Counted from the stretch's first letter, positions 32,736 through 43,072 are shown. The stretch: 64,000 nt of DNA from Xenorhabdus anantnagensis (GCF_028598555.1 NZ_JAQRFN010000011.1:62001-126000); one strand, 5' to 3'. Numbers and translations: made by a program. The notes: generated by a model not told the origin, from the sequence alone.

Positions 32736-33143
32736 TTAACGACTCAAGCGACGCATGCGCTCAGAAGGAGTGATGATATCAGTGATACGGATACCGTACT
32801 TATCGGATACGACCACCACTTCTCCCTGTGCGATCAAATAACCATTAATCAGAATATCCAATGGTTCACCCGCCAGTCCATCAAGGGGAACCACTGAGCC
32901 TTGTGACAGTCTCAACAGTTGTTTGATGGTCATTTTGGTGCGTCCCAGCTCGACAGAGAGCTTAACGGGAATATCCATGATCAAATCAATATCGGAGAGT
33001 TGGGCCAACGCATCCTGCGCTTCCAGATTCTCAAATATTGACGCGCCGCCGTCAGAGGTTTGCTGTGCGGCCTGTTGTTCCAGCGCTTCTGCCCACATAT
33101 CTTCAGTCAATCTGGTATCTGTGGGTTGTTTAGCATCACTCAT
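32736..33143 (-). CDS. fliN: Flagellar motor switch protein FliN
   Basis: FliN is part of the C ring that sets rotation direction and docks the FliH/FliI export ATPase. The product starting MSDAKQPTDTRLTEDMWAEALEQQ is 135 residues. Its C-terminal SpoA domain shows DIPVKLSVELGRTKMTIKQLLRLSQGSVVPLDGLAGEPLDI, the signature of the family. A start five codons upstream is possible but lacks homology. The start overlaps the end of fliM. Confidence 0.95.
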   Translation of the reverse strand: MSDAKQPTDTRLTEDMWAEALEQQAAQQTSDGGASIFENLEAQDALAQLSDIDLIMDIPVKLSVELGRTKMTIKQLLRLSQGSVVPLDGLAGEPLDILINGYLIAQGEVVVVSDKYGIRITDIITPSERMRRLSR

Positions 33144-34143
33144 TGGGCTTTTCCTCATCCAGAGCAGTTAAAACAGGGTTAATCAGGTGTTCAACGCGCA
33201 GGGCATATTGCCCGTTCAGTGTTCCATATTGACTGGTGAGTACAGGCACACCATCAACGTGAACGATTAGGCGTTCAGGTTTTTCAATCGGCAGGACATC
33301 GCCACTTTTCAGTTCAAGGATCTTTGACAGCCGCAGGGGGATATCAACAAAATTCGCCACCAGTTCTAACTCTGAGTGTTGAACTTGTTTCACCAAAGTT
33401 TCACGCCACTGGCTATCTTCCTGACGCGCATTTTCCACAGGAGGATTGGTCAGACGTTCGCGCAGGGGTTCGATCATGGCGAATGGAATACAAATATTGA
33501 ATTCCCCGGTCAATGCCCCGATCTCCACTTGGAACGGTGTGGTAACCACGATGTCGTTCGGTGAGGTGGTGATATTGGTGAACTTTATTTGCGTCTCGGA
33601 ACGCACGTATTCCACGTCAAGTTTAAAGATGGAATCCCATGAGTCACGATAAGCATCCAGCGCCAGTTTCAGCATCCGGTTGATGATCCGCTGTTCGGTA
33701 TAGGTAAATTCACGGCCTTCCACTTTGGTTGGAAAACGGCCATCCCCCCCAAACAGGTTATCAACAGCGATATAAACCAAGCTTGGCTCGAAAGCAAATA
33801 GTGCGGTTCCCCTCAATGGTTTCAGATGAACCAGATTGAGATTGGTTGGCACAGCCAAGTTGCGGGCAAATTCGTGGTAAGGCTGAACTTTTATGGCACC
33901 AACCGTAATATCCGGACTGCGGCGCAGCATATTAAACAGCCCCATCCTGAATTGGCGGGCAAAACGTTCATTGATGATTTCCAGTGACTGCAAACGTTCG
34001 CGGACAACACGGCGTTGTGTATTGGGATCGTAAGGGCGAACCTCATTTTCCCCAGACGCAGTCTGTTCTACGTCATCAGCTGAGGCACTGTCACCATTGA
34101 GCAGAGCATCGATCTCTGCTTGTGAAAGAATATTGTCACTCAT
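33136..34143 (-). CDS. fliM: Flagellar motor switch protein FliM
   Basis: FliM is the C-ring protein that binds phosphorylated CheY through its N-terminal peptide, here MSDNILSQAEIDALLNG, the conserved CheY-binding motif. It then has a CheC-like middle domain (PYDPNTQRRVVRERLQSLEIINERFARQFR) and a C-terminal SpoA domain. At 335 residues it has the normal length. It sits between fliL (5 bases upstream) and fliN (overlap). Confidence 0.96.
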   Translation of the reverse strand: MSDNILSQAEIDALLNGDSASADDVEQTASGENEVRPYDPNTQRRVVRERLQSLEIINERFARQFRMGLFNMLRRSPDITVGAIKVQPYHEFARNLAVPTNLNLVHLKPLRGTALFAFEPSLVYIAVDNLFGGDGRFPTKVEGREFTYTEQRIINRMLKLALDAYRDSWDSIFKLDVEYVRSETQIKFTNITTSPNDIVVTTPFQVEIGALTGEFNICIPFAMIEPLRERLTNPPVENARQEDSQWRETLVKQVQHSELELVANFVDIPLRLSKILELKSGDVLPIEKPERLIVHVDGVPVLTSQYGTLNGQYALRVEHLINPVLTALDEEKPNE

Positions 34144-34148
34144 AGTGA

Positions 34149-34625
34149 TTATCGCAGAATAAACGTAGTAAAAAATACATCGGTGATTTCCTGATCAGGT
34201 TCACCGGGTATTAATGTCGGGTGTAGTATCTGTTTGATATCTGCCATTAAATGCATCTTGCCGTCATCTTTTGCCAGAGCAGTGGCTTTCTGGCGAGATA
34301 ACAGCAGCAGCATACGGCTACGAACTTCTGGCAGATAGTCATGGAGGCGCTGACGGGTTTTTTGGTCAGGCAAACGCAATGTGATGCCAACATATAAAAC
34401 ACGATCGAAGTGCTCTTCGTTGTCGATCAAATTGACAGTAAAAGGCTCCAGGGCCATAAATACTGGTATATCAATGACATCAGCTTTCTCTGTACTGTTA
34501 TTGGCTGACTGGCTCATTACCCACCAGCTGTACCCTCCAATGGCCGCACCAAGAACAGCAATCAGTATTAACATTATCATCCAAATTGGATTTGTGCGTT
34601 TATGCTCGTAGCTATAATCAGACAT
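34149..34625 (-). CDS. fliL: Flagellar basal body-associated protein FliL
   Basis: FliL is a single-pass inner-membrane protein that surrounds the stator and supports torque. The 158-residue product begins MSDYSYEHKRTNPIW, has one membrane helix (MIMLILIAVLGAAIGGYSWW) and a periplasmic domain with FMALEPFTVNLID and LPDQKTRQRLHDYLPEVRSRMLLLLS, as expected. The frame is open 28 codons further upstream, but that part has no homology to FliL. It heads the fliLMNOPQR string; a 217-base gap containing an inverted repeat separates it from fliK. Confidence 0.94.
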   Translation of the reverse strand: MSDYSYEHKRTNPIWMIMLILIAVLGAAIGGYSWWVMSQSANNSTEKADVIDIPVFMALEPFTVNLIDNEEHFDRVLYVGITLRLPDQKTRQRLHDYLPEVRSRMLLLLSRQKATALAKDDGKMHLMADIKQILHPTLIPGEPDQEITDVFFTTFILR

Positions 34626-34721
34626 GGACAGACAAATTCCTGTTTTCCGTTGCGAATAAGTTTCCGCGCATTCCATGGCAGAACCCTTATCCATCAAATT
34701 CGATATCAATTATCCCGCGTC

Positions 34722-34747
34722 TTTGTTCCGGCAATGGCTGGAACAAA
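34722..34747. other. Inverted repeat between fliK and fliL
   Basis: TTTGTTCC (34722-34729) pairs perfectly with GGAACAAA (34740-34747) around a 10-base loop. On the minus strand no long T-run follows, so it may be a weak attenuator, an mRNA stabiliser or a protein-binding palindrome rather than a full terminator. Confidence 0.45.
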
Positions 34748-34841
34748 CGAGGAAAAAACTATTAACTCACTCGTTTGTTATCGGCCCTTTTTCTTTTTAT
34801 TACAGTGCATCATGAAATTAGGCGAATAATTAGGTGGATAA

Positions 34842-36362
34842 TTAGGCAAAGGTATCAACACCTCCCCGAGTCGAGGCGAGTTGTTGAGGTGTCATCCTGA
34901 TGGCTGATGAATGGGAGGTCGTGCTCCCTGTTGCAGCCGCTAAGCCATGATCTGGGTTTTCAGCATGGGAATTGGAATTATTGTTCGGGTTATTGGCGTG
35001 ATTATTCGCATAGTGCTCTGATTGCCCATTTCCCTGAGCATCGGTGTTGACACTGCTTTGCGCCAATTGAATGCCATTTTCAGCCAGTGCATGGCGTAAC
35101 CCCGGCAAAGCAGCTTCCAGAGCCGCACGAACGTTCTGATGGGCGGAAACAAAATGTAACTGTGCTTGATTGTCTTCAACGCTCATACGAATGTGCAGCG
35201 CACCCAATTCCTGAGGATGTAAGCGAAGTTCTGCCTGTTGAAGACCATTGCGGTTAAAGAACAGTACATGCTGGTTGAGTTGTTGCTGCCACTCTTCGCT
35301 GCCAAGATGGGCATTCAATAGAGGTGCGGTTGCGCTACTCAATTGAAATTGCCCTGTTGGATGCTGCCCGGCTGAAAGTAGGGGAGAGGTTACCAATAGC
35401 GCAGGTGAGTCAACAGACGCTGCTTCTGCCATAGGGGAAGCCGTTAATGCAGGTGCTGCCTGAATAGCCATCTGGAGCAGATTCGACTCTTTGCTGCTTG
35501 GAGCTGCATTTTTGAGGGGAGCAATACCAGACTCAGCCTTACCATTGCTATTATTAGTCGCATTAGTAACCGCAAGTTTGGTTTGTCCGGCGAGCGGAGT
35601 CCATCCAGATTGAAGATTAGCTGAACCCTCGGCCTTATTACTCAGAGACGTTTCCTGTTTAGCCGAAAGCTGAATGACTTCATCTTGCAATTCGGTGTCA
35701 GTTAATTTGCTATCTTTGGCACTTTTGCCCAGCATTGCATTTGTATTTATTGTATTTATTGTATTTACAGCGCTGCTTTCACCTTCCTGAAACTTATTTT
35801 TTAATGATTCGTTTTCCAGCAATGCATTTTCCAGCAACGTCTTTTCCAATGATTCATTGCCCATCAATCCATCAATATCTTCCGGAAGGGCTACAGAGTT
35901 TGTATGCGGGGCGAGCAGTCCCACAAGCTGGATGGGTATTGCTGCGCTTAATGCTTCGGCTGATAAAAGATCTTCATCTTTCAATACAGCAAATTCAGCA
36001 TTATTTTCTTGCGGCGCTGTTTCCACTTGTGATCTACCTTCAATCACCGTGTTATTTGACGCTGATGTCAATGGCGACCCGTTTTTTGCTGTTTTATCAG
36101 AGGCAGGTTTTCCCTCTTTCAGGTTATTTTGATTTACCTGATTATTTTTATCCGCCTGAACATTCGCCTGAACATTTGCATGAACATTTACATGAACACC
36201 AGTCTGAACGGTGGGCTTCTGCATAGAGGCTGTTTCTGCATTGAGAAGTTGCCCAAATTGAGAAGAATGGTTACCGATCACGGGATTATTCAAAGTCGCC
36301 TGATTTTTGTCTGGGCCTTTGCTCGTGGGTTTTAAATCAGTAGGCAAAAGAGTGAGATTCAT
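34842..36362 (-). CDS. fliK: Flagellar hook-length control protein FliK
   Basis: FliK is the secreted molecular ruler that measures hook length and switches export specificity through FlhB. The C-terminal domain is conserved: ELRLHPQELGALHIRMSVEDNQAQLHFVSAHQNVRAAL, then LPGLRHALAENGIQLAQSSV. At 506 residues it is longer than the E. coli protein (about 375). The N-terminal ~330 residues are low-complexity with internal repeats (HVNVHANVQANVQA; LLENALLENESL; NTINTINT) that are encoded by short tandem DNA units. The start overlaps the fliJ stop by ATGA. Confidence 0.93.
   Translation of the reverse strand: MNLTLLPTDLKPTSKGPDKNQATLNNPVIGNHSSQFGQLLNAETASMQKPTVQTGVHVNVHANVQANVQADKNNQVNQNNLKEGKPASDKTAKNGSPLTSASNNTVIEGRSQVETAPQENNAEFAVLKDEDLLSAEALSAAIPIQLVGLLAPHTNSVALPEDIDGLMGNESLEKTLLENALLENESLKNKFQEGESSAVNTINTINTNAMLGKSAKDSKLTDTELQDEVIQLSAKQETSLSNKAEGSANLQSGWTPLAGQTKLAVTNATNNSNGKAESGIAPLKNAAPSSKESNLLQMAIQAAPALTASPMAEAASVDSPALLVTSPLLSAGQHPTGQFQLSSATAPLLNAHLGSEEWQQQLNQHVLFFNRNGLQQAELRLHPQELGALHIRMSVEDNQAQLHFVSAHQNVRAALEAALPGLRHALAENGIQLAQSSVNTDAQGNGQSEHYANNHANNPNNNSNSHAENPDHGLAAATGSTTSHSSAIRMTPQQLASTRGGVDTFA
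35797..36201 (-). repeat. fliK: Short tandem repeats within the FliK ruler region
   Basis: Two in-frame repeat clusters lie here. At 36154-36201 there are four 12-base units of the form RCMTGAACATTY, encoding (H/Q)(V/A)NV-type tetrapeptides. Around 35805-35850 there are three 15-base units beginning TTTTCCA, encoding LLENA/LLENE-like pentapeptides. A third, 9-base cluster (TTTATTGTA) lies just outside at 35742-35768 and encodes NTI units. Confidence 0.75.
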
Positions 36363-36805
36363 TGTTTCATTCTCCGTTGTGCACCACGTTGTGCGTACTC
36401 GTCCATTTGTTTTTGCTCCATGCGATTTTGGTGTAACTTCAAATTATGCTCTGCCCGTTGTTGCAGTGTGTCGAAGGCATTCAGACGTTGTTGTTTTTCT
36501 TGCCATTGTGATATGGCTTGCTCAAGACGTTGTTTCCATTGATTGAGCTGTAATTTGTGCTGTTCAATTGCCATTTCCAGCGTTTTCATAAACTGTTGAT
36601 AATTTTGCCAAGTCGAGCAGGACATGCCGCTGCTGAGTGTGTCATTCAAACGGGTACGATATTCATCCTGATAATCCATTAACGCCGTGAGTTGCTGCTC
36701 CATTTGCTGGTGACTTTGCCGGATTTTTGCAAGTTGCGATGCTGCTTTTTCTGCCGCATCTTGGGCAAGTTCACGCAAAGTCACGAGAGGGGAGTGTTGT
36801 TGCAT
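36359..36805 (-). CDS. fliJ: Flagellar export chaperone/stalk protein FliJ
   Basis: FliJ is the coiled-coil stalk that inserts into the FliI ATPase ring, similar to the gamma subunit of F-type ATPase. The 148-residue product starts MQQHSPLVTLRELAQDAAEKAA and is almost wholly helical and glutamine-rich, with MDYQDEYRTRLNDTLSSGMSCSTWQNYQQFMKTLE matching enterobacterial FliJ. The ATG at 36805 is chosen by homology over one eight codons upstream. Unusually, ~200 bases separate it from fliI, its normal close neighbour. Confidence 0.93.
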   Translation of the reverse strand: MQQHSPLVTLRELAQDAAEKAASQLAKIRQSHQQMEQQLTALMDYQDEYRTRLNDTLSSGMSCSTWQNYQQFMKTLEMAIEQHKLQLNQWKQRLEQAISQWQEKQQRLNAFDTLQQRAEHNLKLHQNRMEQKQMDEYAQRGAQRRMKQ

Positions 36806-36909
36806 GTATTTCCTCGTTTTAATCACCAAACAGACATAAGCGTTACTGAATTACATCAATAGCAAAATTATATTGAAAAAAGTTATATCGGCACCGTACC
36901 GATAAACGT

Positions 36910-36963
36910 TATACCCGTCGTCTTTCAAATTGCGGCTTTATCTTGAAATCCAAAGGATATATA
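36910..36963. repeat. Truncated ERIC-type repeat between fliI and fliJ
   Basis: The 54-base segment runs from TATACCCGTCGTCTTTCAAA to TTGAAATCCAAAGGATATAT. Its two ends match the two termini of the ERIC consensus with the middle deleted. It occupies the abnormal fliI-fliJ gap. Confidence 0.7.
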
Positions 36964-37008
36964 CCTTTTAGCAAAATATTTCTCGGCTAGATCCCCGTAG
37001 GCAAAACA

Positions 37009-38376
37009 TTATGTCGGTAATAACTGTTGAAGCTGAGAACAGGCCGGCTCGTACTCGCTGCGTTCGTCAATGCCTTGTTGCAGAAATTGGGCTATATGCG
37101 GATAAAGCTGAATCGCCTTGTCAAGCAGGGGATCACTGCCCGCTGCATATGCACCGACGTTGATCAAATCCCGATTGCGCTGATAACTGGAAAGCAACTG
37201 TTTGAAATGTTGCACCCGCCGATAATGGGTATTGTCGATCAGCGCAGTCATGGCACGACTGATGGAGGCTTCGATATCAATCGCAGGATAATGACCTGAT
37301 TCTGCCAGTGAACGTGATAACACGATATGACCATCCAAGATGGCACGTGCAGAATCGGCAATCGGATCTTGCTGGTCATCACCTTCTGTCAGCACGGTAT
37401 AAAATGCAGTAATGGAACCGCCATCACTGACACCATTACCCGCTCTTTCCACCAATGCCGGCAATTTGGCAAACACAGAAGGGGGATAACCTTTAGTTGC
37501 CGGGGGTTCACCGATAGCCAGTGCAATTTCGCGCTGCGCCATGCTGTAACGGGTCAGGGAATCCATGATCAGCAGAACATGTTTACCCCGATCACGAAAA
37601 TCTTCAGCGATGCGGGTCGCATAAGAGGCTCCTTGCATTCTCAGCAACGGTGAAATATCGGCAGGAGCAGCGACGACGACAGAGCGTGATAATCCTTCTG
37701 TGCCCAAGATGTTTTCGATGAAGTCTTTAACTTCACGACCACGTTCACCAATCAATCCCACAACGATCACATCGGCTTGGGTATAACGCGCCATCATGCC
37801 AAGCAGCACACTTTTACCGACCCCTGAGCCAGCAAATAATCCCATGCGTTGTCCACGTCCCACGGTCAGCAGTGCATTAATGGCACGGACGCCAACATCC
37901 AGCACACTGCTGATGGGGGTTCTTTGCAGGGGATTGAGTGGGGTTGTCGTCAGGGAAGCGCGATAACCAGTATCAGGGGCAGGTAAACCATCAAGGGGGC
38001 GACCTGCACCATCCAGAACTCTGCCAAGTAATTCTGGCCCGAGAGGCAAGCGGCGTCCGCCCCCTGCATCTTCACCATAAGAACGGGCATAAACGCGGGC
38101 ACCCGGCACAATGCCTTCCAATTCTTCCAGTGGCATTAACAACAATTTTTCGCCATTGAAGCCGACAACTTCACTTTCAACTTCTTCAATGGTACTGCCA
38201 TTTTGGCGCTCGATCAGACAGGTGGCACCGAGGGGCATATGCAAGCCGGTGGCTTCCAGCACCAAGCCTGTGGCGCGGGTCAGGCGCCCATAGCGGCGTA
38301 CTTTTGGTGTTTTTTCCAGTCGCTTCTCTAATGAATCCAAGGTTGCCAGCCAGCGACCAAGTCTTGCCGTCATCAT
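37009..38376 (-). CDS. fliI: Flagellum-specific export ATPase FliI
   Basis: FliI is the F1-beta-like ATPase of the flagellar export apparatus. The 455-residue product has the Walker A sequence [15 protein letters not shown], Walker B in [27 protein letters not shown], and [15 protein letters not shown], all diagnostic. Homology puts the start at one of two adjacent ATGs (38376 or 38373); the first overlaps the fliH stop as ATGA. The nine codons further upstream in frame have no match to the family. Confidence 0.96.
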   Translation of the reverse strand: MMTARLGRWLATLDSLEKRLEKTPKVRRYGRLTRATGLVLEATGLHMPLGATCLIERQNGSTIEEVESEVVGFNGEKLLLMPLEELEGIVPGARVYARSYGEDAGGGRRLPLGPELLGRVLDGAGRPLDGLPAPDTGYRASLTTTPLNPLQRTPISSVLDVGVRAINALLTVGRGQRMGLFAGSGVGKSVLLGMMARYTQADVIVVGLIGERGREVKDFIENILGTEGLSRSVVVAAPADISPLLRMQGASYATRIAEDFRDRGKHVLLIMDSLTRYSMAQREIALAIGEPPATKGYPPSVFAKLPALVERAGNGVSDGGSITAFYTVLTEGDDQQDPIADSARAILDGHIVLSRSLAESGHYPAIDIEASISRAMTALIDNTHYRRVQHFKQLLSSYQRNRDLINVGAYAAGSDPLLDKAIQLYPHIAQFLQQGIDERSEYEPACSQLQQLLPT

Positions 38377-39077
38377 AATTCTCCCGGTGCTGCCAGACGG
38401 CACATTTCATGCCAACGGGTTGCTAAACTGGCATCCATATCGCCTTCATCGGCACTGATTTTACAACCGCCCGGATGCAGTTTGTTATCGGCAATCAAGC
38501 GCCAGCCGTGCAGTGCCAAAAGTTCCCCCAGTTGCTGTTCAACCAGAGGAATGTTTTGTGGATGAACACGCAATTGTGGTTTCCCGCTGAACATAGGTTC
38601 TTGCTGGATAAATTCGCGGATCTGATTCAATAGGGCAGTGCCATCACAGACAGCGGGCTGCCCCAGAATATGGTGGGCAGCGGTCAATGAAAGTTGCATC
38701 AGCCGAGAAGCAATAACGGTATCCAATCCATCCATTGAATGGCTAAAGTCCGTTAGCAAGGCTTTCCACTGGTCGATAACAATTTGCTGTTGTTGTTGGG
38801 CTTCCTGCAAACCTTGCTCCAGTCCTGCCTGCCGGCCTTCCTGAATCCCTTGTTCATAACCCTGCGCCTGACCTTCTGCAAAGCCCTGCGCATGACCAGC
38901 TTGACAAGCTTGTTCTTTCAGCTCGTCCAATATTCTCGCTTGTTCCAGCAGCCGATCCTGTTCGCTTGGCTCCTGTTCTTCATCCATGGGTTCCAGTTTT
39001 GCCCGCAGCGTTTCCCACTGAGTCAGTTCGCCCGGCTGCCACGGCCGCCAGTTTCCATTATTCGACTTATCAGACAT
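38373..39077 (-). CDS. fliH: Flagellar export ATPase regulator FliH
   Basis: FliH binds the FliI ATPase and anchors it to the C ring. The ~234-residue product begins [21 protein letters not shown], followed by a Gly-rich helical repeat region ([35 protein letters not shown]) with the GxxxG pattern known from FliH, and a C-terminal ATPase-stator-like domain. The start overlaps the fliG end by 8 bases, as in E. coli. Confidence 0.94.
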   Translation of the reverse strand: MSDKSNNGNWRPWQPGELTQWETLRAKLEPMDEEQEPSEQDRLLEQARILDELKEQACQAGHAQGFAEGQAQGYEQGIQEGRQAGLEQGLQEAQQQQQIVIDQWKALLTDFSHSMDGLDTVIASRLMQLSLTAAHHILGQPAVCDGTALLNQIREFIQQEPMFSGKPQLRVHPQNIPLVEQQLGELLALHGWRLIADNKLHPGGCKISADEGDMDASLATRWHEMCRLAAPGEL

Positions 39078-40062
39078 AGGTATCGTCACCACCATTCAGG
39101 ATCATTTCGCCATTTTCTGCCAGACGACGAACAACAAGCAGAATGGTTTTCTGTTCAGCTTCCACTTGGGACATGCGTACAGGGCCACGAGTTGCCAAAT
39201 CATCACGCATGATTTCAGCAGCACGTTGTGACATATTGTTGAGGAAGTGATCGCGCAATGCCTGATCGCAACCTTTCAATGCCACCAGCAAGGAGTCGGT
39301 TGAAACTTCCTGTAGCAAGCGTTGGATACTGCGATCGTCCACGCCGATAAGATTTTCGAACAAGAACATTTCATCAATGATTTTCTGTGCCAGTTCACCA
39401 TCGTAGGTACGAACCGCATCAATGACACTTTCTTCCTGTTGGCTTTTCATCAAGTTGATGATTTCTGCCGCAGTACGAACACCACCCATTTTGCTGCGTT
39501 TCAGGTTCTGACCGTCCAGCAGGTTGTTCAGCACTTCTGTCAATTCCGCCAGAGCGGATGGCTGTACACCGCCAAAAGTGGCGATGCGCAGCATTACATC
39601 GTTGCGCAGGCGATCATCCAACAGGGCAAGAATATCGGCTGCCTGACCACGGCTCAGATGAACAAGAATGGTGGCAATGATCTGCGGATGTTCATCGCGG
39701 ATCATATCGGTCGCCATCTGCGGCTCCATAAAGTTGAGGGTTTCGATGCCCGTTGTGGTATCTCGGGACTCAAGAATATCCTCAAGCAAGCTGGAAGCTC
39801 GTTCTTCACCCAATGCTTTGATCAGTACGCTGCGCAGATAGTCGTTGGCGTTGATGCTGAGGGCGGTATATTGCCCTGCATCTTCTTCAAATTCTGCCAG
39901 CACATCAACCAGTTGCTGATTGGAGACTTGTCTCATCCCCGCCATGACAATACTCAGTTGTTGTACTTCCCGGGAATTCAGGTGCTTGAACACCTCGGCC
40001 GCCTGATCTTCTCCCAGGGTCATTAACATGACGGCGCTTCTTTCTGTTCCGGTCAGGCTCAT
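39070..40062 (-). CDS. fliG: Flagellar motor switch protein FliG
   Basis: FliG is the rotor protein on which the stator exerts torque. The 330-residue product starts [28 protein letters not shown], carries the middle [13 protein letters not shown] (EHPQ motif) and the C-terminal charged torque helix segment around [26 protein letters not shown]. It overlaps the end of fliF by 4 bases and the start of fliH by 8. Confidence 0.97.
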   Translation of the reverse strand: MSLTGTERSAVMLMTLGEDQAAEVFKHLNSREVQQLSIVMAGMRQVSNQQLVDVLAEFEEDAGQYTALSINANDYLRSVLIKALGEERASSLLEDILESRDTTTGIETLNFMEPQMATDMIRDEHPQIIATILVHLSRGQAADILALLDDRLRNDVMLRIATFGGVQPSALAELTEVLNNLLDGQNLKRSKMGGVRTAAEIINLMKSQQEESVIDAVRTYDGELAQKIIDEMFLFENLIGVDDRSIQRLLQEVSTDSLLVALKGCDQALRDHFLNNMSQRAAEIMRDDLATRGPVRMSQVEAEQKTILLVVRRLAENGEMILNGGDDTYV

Positions 40063-41768
40063 TGTTCGTTACTCATCCATTGACGGATCACCAGCGCGAC
40101 GACGCGTGGATCTTTTTCTGCAAGTTCACGGATACGCTGGCTTTGAAGCTCAGCATTGACACGTTGGCGAGACAGCTGGCGGCGCATTTTTTCGTCCATT
40201 TCAGCATTGACTTCTGTTTGCGGTTTATGCTGTTTTTTCTGCGCTTGCAATGCGGCTTTTTCCGCAGCACGTTTTTTGGCGATTTGTGGCACGATCATTT
40301 TGCGCCACAGTAACCATGCAACCAGAGCCAACAGTAACCAACGGCCTACTTCCAACAGTTTTTCCAGTAGGACAGGGTGCTGCCAGAATGGCAGAGGTTC
40401 TAACGTTTCGGCTTTGTTATTGAATGGTGTGTTAACCACATTCAGACTATCGCCACGGTTAGCAGAGAAGCCCATAGCTTCACGGGTCAGAGCCTCGATC
40501 TGTGAAAGCTGTTCTGGTGTCAGTGCTTGTGTTTCAGGGCCATTTTTCCCCTGAACAGAGGCATAGTTAACTACGACTGCAACCGAAAGACGCTCCACTG
40601 CGCCAGCCTGTAATTGAGTATGGCGAATGGTGCGATCCACTTCATAGTTGATGCGTTCGTCATAACGATTATTGCGATTGTTACTTACCATGCGCTCGTA
40701 ACTGTTGTCACTGTTAGCGTTTTTGCGCTGCTGACCAGATTTTTCGTCACCGTTATCTTTGGCATTTGTGTTCGATTTTTCAATCGGGGCTCTTGGTGCC
40801 GCATTTGGCTGATTCGACAATGCACCCGGCACACCACCCAACAATGGTCCACCACTTTGCTCGCTGGAACTGCTCTGTTTGGAGCGAATGGAAGCCTTAT
40901 CTGGTGGCTGATTCGGTTTATACTCTTCCGCTGTTTCTTCGCGGCGAGAGAAATCAATTTGAGCTGTTACCTGCGCATGTACATTGCCACGACCAACCAC
41001 AGGCGCCAGAATGGTTTCAATGCGGTGCTGGAAACGATTTTCCACTTCCTGCGTATATTTCAACTGCGTGGTATTTAAATCGCGGCCAGTGGCATCGCTC
41101 TGCGTTAGCAGACGTCCTGATTGATCCACTATCGTGACATTACCTGCTGGCAGGCCGGCAACACTACTTGAAACCATATGCACGATGGCGTTGATTTGTC
41201 CTTCGTCCAGCACACGGCCTTGCAGCAATCCCACGGTCACTGAAGCTGATGGCGATTTTTGTTCACGAACAAACAGAGAAGGCTTAGGCAAGGCCAGATG
41301 AACTCGGGCACTCTGAACCGGGCCGAGTGATTCCACGGTACGGGCTAACTCACCTTCCAGCGCCCGTTGGTAATTTACCTGCTCACTGAACTGGCTGATA
41401 CCGAATTTCTCTTTATCCAATAGTTCGAAACCGGCAGCTCCCCCTTTAGGCAGTCCTTGCTGGGCCAGTTTCAGGCGAGTCTCATGCACCTTCTCGGTAG
41501 GTATCATGAGAGCTGATCCATTTTCGGAAAAACGATAAGGGACGTTCATTTGAGTTAATTGCGTAACGATTTCGCCGCCATCCTTATCACTCAGATTGCT
41601 GTAAAGCACCCGATAGTCGGGACTGCGCAACCAGAGAAACAGGGCGACGACGATAGTGATGGCAGCAGAGCCAGCAACTAATAACGGAACTTTTGGATCA
41701 GCCTTTATCCTGCTGATAATAGCGTTGAAACCTTTTTGGTTTTCAACGTCGGTTGTTGCTGCACTCAT
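40059..41768 (-). CDS. fliF: Flagellar MS-ring protein FliF
   Basis: FliF forms the inner-membrane MS ring on which the flagellum is built. The 569-residue product has a first membrane helix near residues 29-46 ([21 protein letters not shown]), ring-building motifs including [17 protein letters not shown] and [26 protein letters not shown]-type sequence, a second membrane helix ([11 protein letters not shown]), and a C-terminal FliG-binding tail ([17 protein letters not shown]). It is the first gene of the fliFGHIJK string and is divergent from fliE. Confidence 0.96.
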   Translation of the reverse strand: MSAATTDVENQKGFNAIISRIKADPKVPLLVAGSAAITIVVALFLWLRSPDYRVLYSNLSDKDGGEIVTQLTQMNVPYRFSENGSALMIPTEKVHETRLKLAQQGLPKGGAAGFELLDKEKFGISQFSEQVNYQRALEGELARTVESLGPVQSARVHLALPKPSLFVREQKSPSASVTVGLLQGRVLDEGQINAIVHMVSSSVAGLPAGNVTIVDQSGRLLTQSDATGRDLNTTQLKYTQEVENRFQHRIETILAPVVGRGNVHAQVTAQIDFSRREETAEEYKPNQPPDKASIRSKQSSSSEQSGGPLLGGVPGALSNQPNAAPRAPIEKSNTNAKDNGDEKSGQQRKNANSDNSYERMVSNNRNNRYDERINYEVDRTIRHTQLQAGAVERLSVAVVVNYASVQGKNGPETQALTPEQLSQIEALTREAMGFSANRGDSLNVVNTPFNNKAETLEPLPFWQHPVLLEKLLEVGRWLLLALVAWLLWRKMIVPQIAKKRAAEKAALQAQKKQHKPQTEVNAEMDEKMRRQLSRQRVNAELQSQRIRELAEKDPRVVALVIRQWMSNEQ

Positions 41769-42051
41769 AGACGATCCTTGCCTTGCTGGTCAACATGAAT
41801 ACTAAAAGCGTGGCGTAACAAAACAGACTCCCCATACGCAAGCGAAAAGATTCTTCCTATTATTAATTTCATCATTATTCGCTGTTCACACCTCTTTTAA
41901 TGGCACAATAAGCTTCGAATTTTTACTTTAATTACCCGCTTTAGTTTGGAAGGGCTGTGTTACGGTGGCTGCGTGGAAAACTGCCAACCAGCCCACGGCT
42001 AATATGGCACTTAATCACGTAATCAATAGGGTGATTTAACGCGAGGTTTTT
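41769..42051. promoter_or_regulatory. Divergent fliF / fliE control region
   Basis: The 283 bases separate fliF (minus) from fliE (plus). In enterobacteria both are class II genes activated by FlhDC with sigma-70. I see no sigma-28 -10 element here. FlhDC boxes are too degenerate to place by eye. Confidence 0.55.
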
Positions 42052-42363
42052 ATGTCAATTCAGGCAATTGAAGGTGTACTGCAACAGATGCAGACTCAGG
42101 CATTACAAGCAGCAAATATTGCCAAACCTATTTCAGTACAGGGCGGTTTTGCCAGCCAACTCACTGCCGCAGTAGGAAAAATAAACGAAACACGCTTGAG
42201 CGCAGAGAAGAAAACACAAGATTTCACACTGGGAGTTCAGGGTGTGGAGCTAAATGATGTAATGGTTAATATGCAAAAAGCGAGTATTTCGCTGCAAATG
42301 GGCATTCAGGTAAGGAATAAGCTGGTTAATGCGTATCACGAAATTATGAATATGCAGGTTTGA
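42052..42363 (+). CDS. fliE: Flagellar hook-basal body protein FliE
   Basis: FliE is the adaptor that joins the MS ring/export gate to the proximal rod. The 103-residue product has the family length and the conserved C-terminus VELNDVMVNMQKASISLQMGIQVRNKLVNAYHEIMNMQV. It is transcribed alone, divergent from fliF, and followed by a hairpin terminator about 90 bases downstream. Confidence 0.95.
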   Translation: MSIQAIEGVLQQMQTQALQAANIAKPISVQGGFASQLTAAVGKINETRLSAEKKTQDFTLGVQGVELNDVMVNMQKASISLQMGIQVRNKLVNAYHEIMNMQV

Positions 42364-42449
42364 TTCGCGAACATAATTAGTGTTCATGGCAGAGCTGTCT
42401 TATATTTTATTATGCAGAGCATTAATTTCTCATTTTTTAATTTTAGACG

Positions 42450-42495
42450 AAAGCATCTTGCAAAAGTAGAAATACATTGTTTGAGATGCTTTTTA
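42450..42495 (+). terminator. Likely terminator after fliE
   Basis: AAAGCATCT (42450-42458) pairs with AGATGCTTT (42484-42492), followed by T. The loop is long (25 bases), which lowers confidence. Confidence 0.55.
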
Positions 42496-42496
42496 T

Positions 42497-42830
42497 TTAT
42501 TGCTGAATTTTATAACTAATAAAATAGCTTCTACTTTTATTCATATGAAGTATGCAGAAGGATATTGGAATCCCACCTTGATGCCTGATTGCCTTGATTT
42601 TCTGCTCTTCAAATAAAAATCTCAAGGTATCAATTCCCCAACCAGAAGTTTGGTTATTGCCTTGCTCATCTTTATTATTCATCTTTTCCTGAGATAGCCA
42701 ATATTTACTCCAGTCCGTTCTCTCAAAACAGCAAAATTTCCTGCTTCAATGGTGCCATGTTCATCTTGAAATTTAATTTCACAGGTTTTAGTTTACTTAT
42801 CATCATTTTTCTTTAATTAAAAATAATACG
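42497..42830 (-). pseudogene. Possible decayed small gene(s) between fliE and fliT
   Basis: On the minus strand a 61-residue frame (MNNKDEQGNNQTSGWGIDTL, continuing RFLFEEQKIKAIRHQGGIP) overlaps by ATGA a preceding frame reading KTCEIKFQDEHGTIEAGNFAVL. The preceding frame has an ATG-initiated start only if a one-base shift is allowed. The two may be coupled small genes or pieces of one broken gene. I do not recognise the family. The rest of the fliE-fliT gap (42831-43072) is AT-rich and shows nothing. Confidence 0.35.
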
Positions 42831-43072
42831 TAATGATGTTACCTCCTGTTGACTGCTTTAAAAAGCCTCAATTATCATTTTTTGGTTAATTCTTTGTTAA
42901 ATATTATATGTAAGTTATCTTGATTGTTTGCAAAATATAAATACAATAAAATGCCGAATTAGATTAATCAAAAAAGCGATGGTGACAAATTGACACCACC
43001 TAAAATGAAGCAAATGAATGACACCATTAATCAGTGTTATTCTTAAATAGAATCACTGGCCCGTTGTTATAT

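Noticed and set aside
35735-36226. 163-codon + strand frame opposite fliK
   Set aside because: Composition reflects the antisense of FliK repeats (EHLHEHLHEH); no domain.
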